Source: Ostrinia nubilalis
Lineage: Eukaryota; Arthropoda; Insecta; Lepidoptera; Crambidae
Direction of reading: 5' to 3'
NCBI RefSeq assembly: GCF_963855985.1
Contig: NC_087097.1
Location: 6,915,001 to 6,979,000, forward strand
DNA: 64,000 nucleotides
Positions 55,475 to 63,600 of this stretch are shown here, piece after piece (the stretch's first letter is position 1; each line of letters begins with the position of its first letter). Both the position numbers and the translations under genes were made by a program. The notes beneath the pieces were generated by a model. That model worked only from the letters and a program-made list of their open reading frames with translations. It did not search any database and was not told where the DNA came from.

Positions 55475-56203
55475 ATGAAGGAAGGCAGTGGTATTATTAA
55501 TAAGTTAATAGACAATTTACCTTTTGAGTTACATTTACCTGGATATCAATTTTGTGGCCCCGGAACAAGACTTCAGAAAAGGTTGCAGAAAGGTGATCGT
55601 GGTATAAACAAATTGGATAACGCGTGTATGTACCACGACATTGCTTATTCAAACAGTGATTTAAACAATCGACACAAAGCCGACTTAGAACTTTTAAATA
55701 TGGCGAAAAAGAGACTAAATTCAAAAGATGCTGGAAAAGGAGAAAAAATCGCATCATGGATAGTAAAAAATGCTATGAAAGCAAAACTGAAGGCTGGTGC
55801 TGGTGTCAAATCGTTTATGTCGGGTGTGAAAAAAATACGATCTCAATTAAAAAAATTGAAATCTATAGACAATCAATCAGCCATTAAATATGCCTATGCG
55901 GCAGCAAAGAAAGTATTCACAAATAAAAAAGGAATACGTTTACCACGCCGTATTGCTATTCCAAAATGTGGAGGGCTTTTACCACTTATCCCTATTTTTG
56001 CGGGATTGTCGGCTTTGGGTTCTCTGGCTGGAGGAGCTGCAGGTATAGCAAAAGCTGTTAATGATTCGAAAGCCGCTCAAAAAAATCTTCAGGAAGCGGA
56101 ACGACACAACAGGATGATGGAAGCAGTGGCACTAGGAAAAGGCCTTTACATCAAACCTCATAAGAAGGGAGCCGGTTTATATTTGAACCCTTCAAAAAAC
56201 TGA
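55475..56203 (+). CDS. Polinton protein with viral PLA2-like domain and pVI/pX-like hydrophobic tail
   Basis: 242 residues. The N-terminal domain has LPGYQFCGPGTRL (calcium-loop type) and DNACMYHDIAYS (His-Asp catalytic pair), the arrangement of the phospholipase A2 domain used by parvovirus minor capsid proteins for membrane escape. The C-terminal part has PRRIAIPKCGGLLPLIPIFA then ALGSLAGGAAGIAKAV, resembling adenovirus core/cement proteins with a hydrophobic helix. Inference: membrane-active minor capsid protein. The ORF ends TCA-AAA-AAC-TGA, a canonical -1 slippery site (see 56194-56200). Confidence 0.82.
   Translation: MKEGSGIINKLIDNLPFELHLPGYQFCGPGTRLQKRLQKGDRGINKLDNACMYHDIAYSNSDLNNRHKADLELLNMAKKRLNSKDAGKGEKIASWIVKNAMKAKLKAGAGVKSFMSGVKKIRSQLKKLKSIDNQSAIKYAYAAAKKVFTNKKGIRLPRRIAIPKCGGLLPLIPIFAGLSALGSLAGGAAGIAKAVNDSKAAQKNLQEAERHNRMMEAVALGKGLYIKPHKKGAGLYLNPSKN
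56194..56200 (+). promoter_or_regulatory. Candidate -1 ribosomal frameshift site (A_AAA_AAC)
   Basis: The heptamer is in the correct X_XXY_YYZ register relative to the upstream ORF and is followed at once by its TGA stop. A -1 slip enters the frame that encodes the adenain-like protease without another stop until 56577. The same heptamer type is used by retroviruses. No strong downstream stem was evident by eye. Confidence 0.6.
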
Positions 56204-56577
56204 GAAAGAGGCTACCCAGACGTGCACTCACCAATCTAGATATTTTAGAACACGCTAACGATATTCCATTCTTTCGAGGTGTTTTTATGAGAGACAAATT
56301 ACCATCAAAACCTAGAAAAATTGAGTGTGGAATACTAAATTTGGATAGTTCCAAAAACCCTGGAACCCATTGGGTAGCCTACGTCAAGCAGAATAATTAC
56401 GCTGAATATTATGATAGTTTTGGTAATTTAAAGCCACCATTAGAATTAATGAAATATTTAGATAACTTACCTGTCAACTATAACTATTTACAACATCAAA
56501 CTTTTGGCACTACAAACTGTGGTCACCTTTGTCTGAAATTTTTAAAAAGTTATTGGAAAAATCATTTAAATATGTAA
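56200..56577 (+). CDS. Adenain-like cysteine protease (Polinton PRO)
   Basis: It would process capsid proteins. Catalytic motifs: GTHWVAYVK (His), EYYDSFG (Asp) and QTFGTTNCGHLCLKFL (Gln and nucleophilic Cys). The first ATG (56287) lies inside the conserved fold: LTNLDILEHANDIPFFRGVF, typical of the N-terminus, precedes it. There is no upstream in-frame ATG before a TAA near 56160. This points to expression by -1 frameshifting from the PLA2 protein, or a non-ATG start. From the slip point it has 125 codons. Confidence 0.88.
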   Translation: MRKRLPRRALTNLDILEHANDIPFFRGVFMRDKLPSKPRKIECGILNLDSSKNPGTHWVAYVKQNNYAEYYDSFGNLKPPLELMKYLDNLPVNYNYLQHQTFGTTNCGHLCLKFLKSYWKNHLNM

Positions 56578-56605
56578 TAAAGTAAATAAAATTGTCAGTA
56601 TAAAC

Positions 56606-57277
56606 ATGTCTTTCACTGTGTCTATCACTGGGAGAGGAGCGTCTTTAATAACAGATTACTCACCACCCTTAGAATTACGCGGAGATTATGAATGTGGACT
56701 TTTGTATTTTTCTACTTTTAATTCGATACCTAATATCGATGAAAGAAATAATAAGTTTTATTATGATGAGAGTGAAGTTATCGAAATACCAGAAGGATCA
56801 TATGAACTTCAAGATATTTGTGATTATTTAAGAGGTCATATTAAAAACGCTGTCTTAAAATTGACTTGTAATAATAACACTTTAAAGACAACCATTTTTT
56901 GTTCTAAAGAAGTTCATTTCAACAAAAATAATTCACTTGGTACAGTTTTGGGATTCGGCAAGGAAAAAATAAAAGCACATATAAGCACTGAATCTCAGTA
57001 CCCTGTCAGTATTCTACCTACAACCATCGTGCGCATCGAATGTGATGTGATTAGTGGATCTTTTGTGAATGGAAAAGCAAGTCATATTATTTATGAATTT
57101 GTTCCTAACGTACCACCTGGTTATCGGATTATTGAAATACCTAAGAATTTAATATATTTTCCAGTTAATCAAAGTTCAATTACTGCGATTAATATACGTT
57201 TACTGGACGGAGAAAATAACCAAATTAATTTACGCGGTGAAGAAGTGCAGTTGTATTTACATTTTAGACCAAAATGA
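56606..57277 (+). CDS. Polinton minor capsid protein (penton-like single jelly roll)
   Basis: The 223-residue ORF has the conserved start SFTVSITGRGASLITDYSPP and later LGFGKEKIKAH, VSILPTTIVRIECDVI, and NLIYFPVNQSSITAINIRLLD. Size and position next to the major capsid gene match the Polinton penton-like protein. Its stop overlaps the next start as ATGA (57274-57277). Confidence 0.85.
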   Translation: MSFTVSITGRGASLITDYSPPLELRGDYECGLLYFSTFNSIPNIDERNNKFYYDESEVIEIPEGSYELQDICDYLRGHIKNAVLKLTCNNNTLKTTIFCSKEVHFNKNNSLGTVLGFGKEKIKAHISTESQYPVSILPTTIVRIECDVISGSFVNGKASHIIYEFVPNVPPGYRIIEIPKNLIYFPVNQSSITAINIRLLDGENNQINLRGEEVQLYLHFRPK

Positions 57278-57420
57278 TCAATTTCAATAAATACCCAACA
57301 ACCTCATGCATTCAAGTCAGTCCTAAAAGAACTTCCCGTAAAAGAACACCGGTGCAGCTGAAAAAAAGGCTAACTAAAAGCAATAAGGAATTTTTAAAGT
57401 TAATAGGTTTGTTAAAATGA
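57274..57420 (+). CDS. 48-aa basic protein wedged between the two capsid genes
   Basis: The ORF begins MINFNKYPTTSCIQVSPKRT and is Lys/Arg-rich (SRKRTPVQLKKRL). Its start overlaps the minor capsid stop (ATGA, 57274-57277) and its stop overlaps the major capsid start (ATGA, 57417-57420). The exact fit between neighbours argues that it is a real gene. Basic composition suggests a DNA-binding or capsid-core role, as an inference only. No family recognised. Confidence 0.65.
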   Translation: MINFNKYPTTSCIQVSPKRTSRKRTPVQLKKRLTKSNKEFLKLIGLLK

Positions 57421-58622
57421 ATATTTTAAATATATCTCAACAAACGTCGTACGATAACAGCATTGAAAGTTTTGAATATCACTCATACAAACCGTATGTA
57501 ACAAGTTTCAACAAGAATGATGAAATAAGAATACCTATAAATCAACAAGACTTGTATGTGTTACCGTCACTCAGCACTTTATATATCGAAGGCAAAGTGA
57601 ACGTTTACAACAGCAAAAAAGAAAAAGTATCCAGTGTGCATTTTGTAAATAATCCGATATTATTTCTATTTCAAGATATCCGATATGAACTTAATGGAAT
57701 AGAAATAGATAAAGTTAAAAATGCAGGTATTACAACAACCATGAAGTCATATCTATCCTTGAATGAAAATGAATCCAAAAGCGCGAGAGCTTGGGGATGG
57801 TCAACTACAGGCACAACTAATGTTGGCGATGGTACATTCTCTGCGTCTATACCTTTGAACAAAATGTTGGGTTTTGCTGAAGATTATGAAAAAATCATAA
57901 TGAACTGTAAACATGAGCTAGTGCTGTTGCGAAGCAATACAAATCTCAACGCTTTGAAGTTAAACTCGGGTGAAGTTGTAGAAGATATATTAATTAATAA
58001 AATTGTTTGGCGGGTTCCTCATATTAAAGTATCAGACCGTGAAAGAATCAATCTATTAAAACATTTGGAAAAAGATCGAGCTATCACTTTAGCATTCCGC
58101 AATTGGGACTTATACGAATATCCTTTATTGCCAAAAACACGTAAACATACGTGGTCCATCAAAACATCATCTCAATTGGAAAAACCGCGATATGTTATTA
58201 TAGCTCTACAAACAAATAGAAAACATAGGAGTGATTTGTCAATGGCCGAGTTTGATCATTGTCATGTGCGTGACATAAGAGTTTTTTTAAACTCATCATA
58301 TTATCCATATGAAGGGCTAAATGTTAGTTTCTCAGAAGATAAGATTACTTTATTATACGAACAGTACGCAAGATTTCAACAGTCTTATCACGGACGTCGA
58401 CCAGAGCCGTTGATGAGTTTGAAGGAATTCAGAGACGTAGCTCCTTTATTTGTGATTGACTGCTCACGTCAACACGAAACATTAAAAGGTTCCATTGATG
58501 TAAGAGTTGAAATAGAGTCAGATCAAGAAATTCCTGACCAAACGGCTGCTTACTGTTTACTATTAAACGATTGCATATTTGAGTATAAGCCTTTGAGTAA
58601 TATTGTCAAAAAAATATCATGA
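57417..58622 (+). CDS. Polinton major capsid protein (double jelly-roll)
   Basis: 401 residues. Conserved blocks: FEYHSYKPYVTSFNKNDEIR, QDIRYELNGIEIDK (first jelly roll), GFAEDYEKIIMNCKHELVL, VWRVPHIKVSDRERINLL, WDLYEYPLLPKTRKHTW (second jelly roll), FSEDKITLLYEQYARFQQSY, PLFVIDCSRQHETLKGSIDV. These mark the DJR capsid family of arthropod Polintons. Length is typical for the insect clade. The stop overlaps the next start (ATGA at 58619-58622). Confidence 0.88.
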   Translation: MNILNISQQTSYDNSIESFEYHSYKPYVTSFNKNDEIRIPINQQDLYVLPSLSTLYIEGKVNVYNSKKEKVSSVHFVNNPILFLFQDIRYELNGIEIDKVKNAGITTTMKSYLSLNENESKSARAWGWSTTGTTNVGDGTFSASIPLNKMLGFAEDYEKIIMNCKHELVLLRSNTNLNALKLNSGEVVEDILINKIVWRVPHIKVSDRERINLLKHLEKDRAITLAFRNWDLYEYPLLPKTRKHTWSIKTSSQLEKPRYVIIALQTNRKHRSDLSMAEFDHCHVRDIRVFLNSSYYPYEGLNVSFSEDKITLLYEQYARFQQSYHGRRPEPLMSLKEFRDVAPLFVIDCSRQHETLKGSIDVRVEIESDQEIPDQTAAYCLLLNDCIFEYKPLSNIVKKIS

Positions 58623-59014
58623 ACTGTAACACAATATTCTTGGATTTGCAAGGATTTAAAGATAAACATAATAAATTTATAATCAAAGAATTAGCTTTAG
58701 CTACTCAACAACATACAGAAATATTTTTAATAAAACCACCATATCCTTTTTTTGCGCTAACTGATGAAGAGAAGCGACATGTGAGGTGGATAGAAAAGAA
58801 TAGAGGACATCGTTGGAGCGAAGGCATCATTGACTATAGAGAATTCCACAGAATTATAAAACCTCATTTGAAAAATAAGAAAATTATTGTAAAGGGCGAG
58901 GAAAAAATTAAGTGGGTCAAAGAATTGAGTGAGCATGAAAATGTACTAGACATTAGCAATCAAAATATTCCTAATTTAAAATGCCTTCATGAACTTTATT
59001 CTAAAGATACCTAG
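58619..59014 (+). CDS. Conserved Polinton protein of unknown function
   Basis: The 131-residue ORF begins MNCNTIFLDLQGFKDKHNKF and has FLIKPPYPFFALTDEEKRHV, RGHRWSEGIIDYREF, IIVKGEEKIKWV and a final CLHELY. The DLQGF start and the VKG..K..W block recur in arthropod Polinton-type elements; the start could be the first strand of an RNase H-like nuclease fold, but catalytic acids beyond the first are not clear. Last gene of the plus-strand cluster. Confidence 0.6.
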   Translation: MNCNTIFLDLQGFKDKHNKFIIKELALATQQHTEIFLIKPPYPFFALTDEEKRHVRWIEKNRGHRWSEGIIDYREFHRIIKPHLKNKKIIVKGEEKIKWVKELSEHENVLDISNQNIPNLKCLHELYSKDT

Positions 59015-59308
59015 TTTTAAAAATTGTTTAAGTCATAGAAATATTAAATGCTGCGCTTTAAAAAATGTTCTGTGTATTAAAAAATGGTGTGTAGACAATA
59101 ATTTACATTTTGAATAAAAACATGGTGTAAAAAACTTTTGTTTTTTTATTTTATGTGTAATGTGTACCTATCAAAATTATTACTAACCTACCTATGGAAT
59201 TAAAAGATTAGACATTATAAAGAAACACATTAATTATGAAATAAACATTTATTTTATTTTAACATAATATTACGCTATAATAACATACACTAATAATATT
59301 TCAATACA
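59015..59308. other. Convergent intergenic region of the Polinton
   Basis: An AT-rich interval between the converging gene sets; several AATAAA-like hexamers occur on both strands (for example aataaaaac near 59113 and aataaac near 59241), fitting back-to-back polyadenylation. Confidence 0.5.
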
Positions 59309-59719
59309 TTAATAACTATTATTGTCACTTATTTTCTTACATATTTTTTTTATTACCGTTTCCGTATCGTCCATTATGTCGTCCAAATCGTCTTTTACAA
59401 CATATTGTGCACTTAACACTACATTTTCTTCATCGCATTCAATGTTCGATGTATCGGGTAATTCTCCACTTATATCGATCACTTTTATCTTGATGAGACG
59501 AGTCCCCCTCTGATGCTCGTTGTTGATCACGTACGAAGCTCTGCGCAGCCGAGACTTCTTGCAGCGGTGGCTCCTGCGCCGGGGCTGCCGCTCCCGCGGC
59601 ACGGGCACGGGCACGGCGGGGCTCGGCTGGTACAGCTCAGGGCAAACTGGCCTGAACGCACTAGCAGCTCCAAATGGGTCTTGTGCGTACTGGTTGAACA
59701 CAATTTCGCAGTCGGACAT
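59309..59719 (-). CDS. Unknown Polinton gene with spliced 5' leader and GC-rich core
   Basis: From ATG 59719 the ORF has 136 residues: MSDCEIVFNQYAQDPFGAAS, a Pro/Arg-rich GC-rich part (VPVPRERQPRRRSHRCKKSR, 59540-59645) and an acidic C-terminus. A good acceptor (TTGTTACAG) ends 3 nt before the ATG and a consensus donor (ATT/GTAAGTATA) lies at 59825, so a 102-bp 5'UTR intron is likely. The nuclear-localisation-like basic stretch suggests a nuclear role. No known domain. Confidence 0.55.
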   Translation of the reverse strand: MSDCEIVFNQYAQDPFGAASAFRPVCPELYQPSPAVPVPVPRERQPRRRSHRCKKSRLRRASYVINNEHQRGTRLIKIKVIDISGELPDTSNIECDEENVVLSAQYVVKDDLDDIMDDTETVIKKICKKISDNNSY

Positions 59720-59825
59720 TTTCTGTAACAATAAAATAACATAATTATAAAATACGTTACACACATTATTAGGAAATAGATATTTTTTTTAATAACCTTT
59801 TAATTTGAATCAAATTATACTTACA

Positions 59826-60629
59826 ATTTTGTGATGCAATTGCACACCGCTTCAACCGAGCTCGAAAAGTAAATGAATGACAAAAAAATATAATAATCTG
59901 ATCGGATTCTAATTTCTTGCAAACTTAACATTTTTCAAGTCCAGCTACTAGGGTTGTCAATCTTTTCCATAACACATTCAATAATAAACAGGTACTGAGA
60001 AAGTAACGAAAGATTTACTCGTTTTTATATTGGTTAGGATATAAACATTAATAGTTGTAACTACATTTATTTATATATTTATATTTTAATATCACAAAGT
60101 TGGTACATAAGGCATACATCGGGCATTCTCTGCCAGGTAACCTTTGAACTGAACAGAAAAAAAAATGTATTCATAACGTCAAAGCGTTGTAAGTAATTAT
60201 TAGAACCAACATTCTAAAATTTATATCTGACAACCCTATCGCGCTGCAAACATGCTGGAACTTGCACGGCAATATGACCCCGTTTGTTAACTATTGGCAT
60301 GATTGCGATTTTTTTACAGGTATGTATTTGTAAAATATTATAATCTAAATGTTTCGTTAACTAGCAGTTCAGGGTTCGATTCCTAGGTTGAGTTTAGCAA
60401 TATTTTAAAGTTACATTACATAAAAAGTATTAAATAAAACAACAAACGTATTTTAATCTAGTTATTTTATTTTATAGGTAATTTACAATTGTGTTAGCCT
60501 AGCCTTAAACTAAGCGCTTGCAATCTAATTAAAACATTTACATAATTAAAATATAAAATAAACTTAATCTAAATATTGTATTGCATGCTCAATCTATTCA
60601 TATGAATCTAAGAAACTTATTGTAATTAC
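59826..60629. other. Polinton intergenic region upstream of the small gene and downstream of polB
   Basis: AT-rich, no ORF supported. A lone box B-like GGGTTCGATTCC (about 60371-60382) hints at a tRNA-like scrap without box A. Confidence 0.5.
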
Positions 60630-63600
60630 CTAAAATAATCTGGATTTATGGCCCCAAGCCAATGTATCTATATTATTCCTTAATATGATACGTTTATCGT
60701 CATTAGATGACAAAACCACTTTATTAACAGATTGAGTAAATATTTGATGTTTGATAGATCTAAAAATTATATTTTTCTTGCGAATTATTTTTTTATCCAA
60801 CAAAGCTTGATTGTAGTCTTTGAAAAACAACTGCTTTACCACGGGATGTTTAATGCCTTTTGCCTTCTTTATTTCTTTAGTTTTCGTTTTGATACAATAT
60901 AATTTAGATCTCAGACCAACAAATTCCGTAATAAGTTGTCCGCCTAGTTCGTCTTTAAACAAGCCAGGAACCTTTTTGTTTTGACATATTATACCGTAAG
61001 AATTATTTTTTTCATAGTTGCTTGTATCAAAATAGGTTTGAAAATTATTTTTAAGGTCTTTATATACGTCAGTAGTCTTCACAGAGTAAAGGAAACTATC
61101 TGTGTCCGTATAACAAAGTTTCAAATTGCTGCCATAAAACGGTTTCATAACAGAATAATGAAATTGGTACATGTGGCTTTTTGAAATTTCTAACACCGTA
61201 AACCCTATATAAATAGGTTTGTTCAATATAACGGACTCTGGTTTCAATTGAACAGCAACAAAATTTTCAGAAAAAATAGTAGAACTATGATAATTTGGTC
61301 TCGCTATTAATTGTTCTGCAGTGAATTGTTTTTTTGTTTTATTTTTAATATCAACCCACTTATTGACTAACTTTACATCGAGTCTTTTTTCCGTATCTTC
61401 TAAAGTTTTACCGAAAATACTGTTATTTAGCAACTTAAAGAAATCCTGTTCGAAAGTAGATTTAGCTTTTTGTCGTAATTCTGTATTTAAATCAATGTAT
61501 TGTTTTAAATAAGGGCTCTGTTTAAATTTTATTACTTTATGAATTTTTTTTAGCTTTAAACCATGAGTTAAACACGTTTTTAAATGTACATAATGGATAA
61601 CGTAGTTGAATTTATCGTATAAGTTTGGTATTAGTTTCGGAGCTTTTGAACCGGGTGGACAAAATTTTTGAGGGCAAAAGGGTAATTCGTTATGTAAATC
61701 GTGTAAATTTTCTGGGTATTCTAAATCTACTTCCAAAATATAGCCTTCCTCAGAATCATCGGGTGTCTCAAGGATTTCACGACGATCAAATTCTGAACTA
61801 TTTAATAGTCTAAATTCCGAATGTGGTAAATACGAACACATTGCATATCCGTACAAATTATTACAATCTATGTAAAATAAATAGTTATCCGGAGAAGTCG
61901 GTTCGTAATCTGATAAATATTTGTTATTTGCTTTTGCATATCTCGTAGAACAGAGACATACTCCTCCGCGAGTACCTTTCTGAATTAATCGAATTATTTC
62001 CAAGTCCTCGATCAATTCAAGTTTAACGTTCGTTTTAAGAAGCATAGCGTCAAAACTCAAACTTGGGGCTGTAAGATAGAACGAAGGGTCTAAATTGTAA
62101 TTTGTCTTACACGTGTGGCGAAACTTTTCAAACACATCTGCTAGTAACAATACATCTGATTTCAAATATAAATCTGTGTATTCGCCCAGATTTTTTAAAT
62201 TAAATTCTTTCCAGACATCATTAGCATGTTTATAATCAGACTCTGAAACAGTAGAATCATTTAAACTTGTATAGAAGCACTGTCGAGGAGGCAGTTCCTT
62301 TTCATTGTATGACTCCCAGGTGGACATATATTCATATGGGTACACACCTTTCCGTCTTAACAACTCGAACTTCTCATGTTCAGGAAAGAATTTAAGTAAA
62401 TGTGCAAAATCTTCTGTATTTAAATTTGAAACTAATTTTTCAAGGCTTGTGCCCAAAAATTTAAAGGAGTCTACAAAACGAACCGCCATATGTTTATTGT
62501 CATCTGTCGTGAAAAATTTAGTAAATGATATGTAATTTTCTTTATTTTTAGCTATAACCTTGATGGGTCCTGATGTTTGTCCCAATTGACAAATAAATAA
62601 ATGGCTATCGTAGCCCGACAAGTTATGAAAAAATACAGGTACGAATTGCGGTAAACGAAAATTAAGATTACAGTAAGAATGTGCCGCACCGCGATACTTG
62701 CCTGTCAGGTGACAGTGGTCTCTAACTCTATCGTCAAATAATAATTGATTGCACAAATAACAATATTTTGTTTTTTGAAACATTTCCACTTCGTAATTTG
62801 TTAATTTTTTCATGGGGATTGGATTTTTGTAAAGTTGTAATATTCTTGATACATCTCTCTTAATATTTTTTATAAAAACTTCAACACAATCTTCACCGCG
62901 GTAAGATACGTAACGGTTTAATAAACTATTATAAGAGCAGACAACGTAATAAGCAAAAGCAGCTGGTATGTGTTTTTGAAACGTTTCGGTACAATTTGAA
63001 CTCGGACCATCCGGACTGGTTTGCAAAAGGGATTCGAAATCCGCGTATATTACAAACGGCATATCCTGCATTTTTTCAAAATTCTTAAATTCAATAAGTG
63101 TACCACGCTTCGGCAAAATAGTGGTGACACCACCACACACATGAGAATTTAATTTATGTTCATTCTCAAAAAATATCATACAATCGTCACAAAAATATAT
63201 TTTGCCGTGATGCTTAGTTATTTGCGATCTCATTAAACGAGTAAGATTTTTTATTAAACAATAATGAGAACAATTTCCTCTTTCTATGTACAATAAGTTT
63301 ATATGGTTTCTTTTTTTATTCTGGGTTCGATATAACGGACCAACAATATTTGTTTTATTTTTGAGCCCATAAACATTAACGCTTATACTAGGATTATTTT
63401 TTTCAAACGTTTTTATATCGGAAAACCTCACGGGAAACGACATATTATTTACATTCACTACGTTTTTAAAATGAGGATAAGAAGAAGTTCGATGCGCATT
63501 GTTTTTAGCTGGGAACAACGCAGCTATGACGCTCCACAAGAAACAAAAGTCGTCTCTATTTTGAATGTTAATGCACGCACGTTTAAGCTTTATAGCTTTT

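Noticed and set aside
60360..60400. tRNA gene from GGGTTCGATTCC
   Set aside because: Only a box B-like stretch is present; no box A or cloverleaf.
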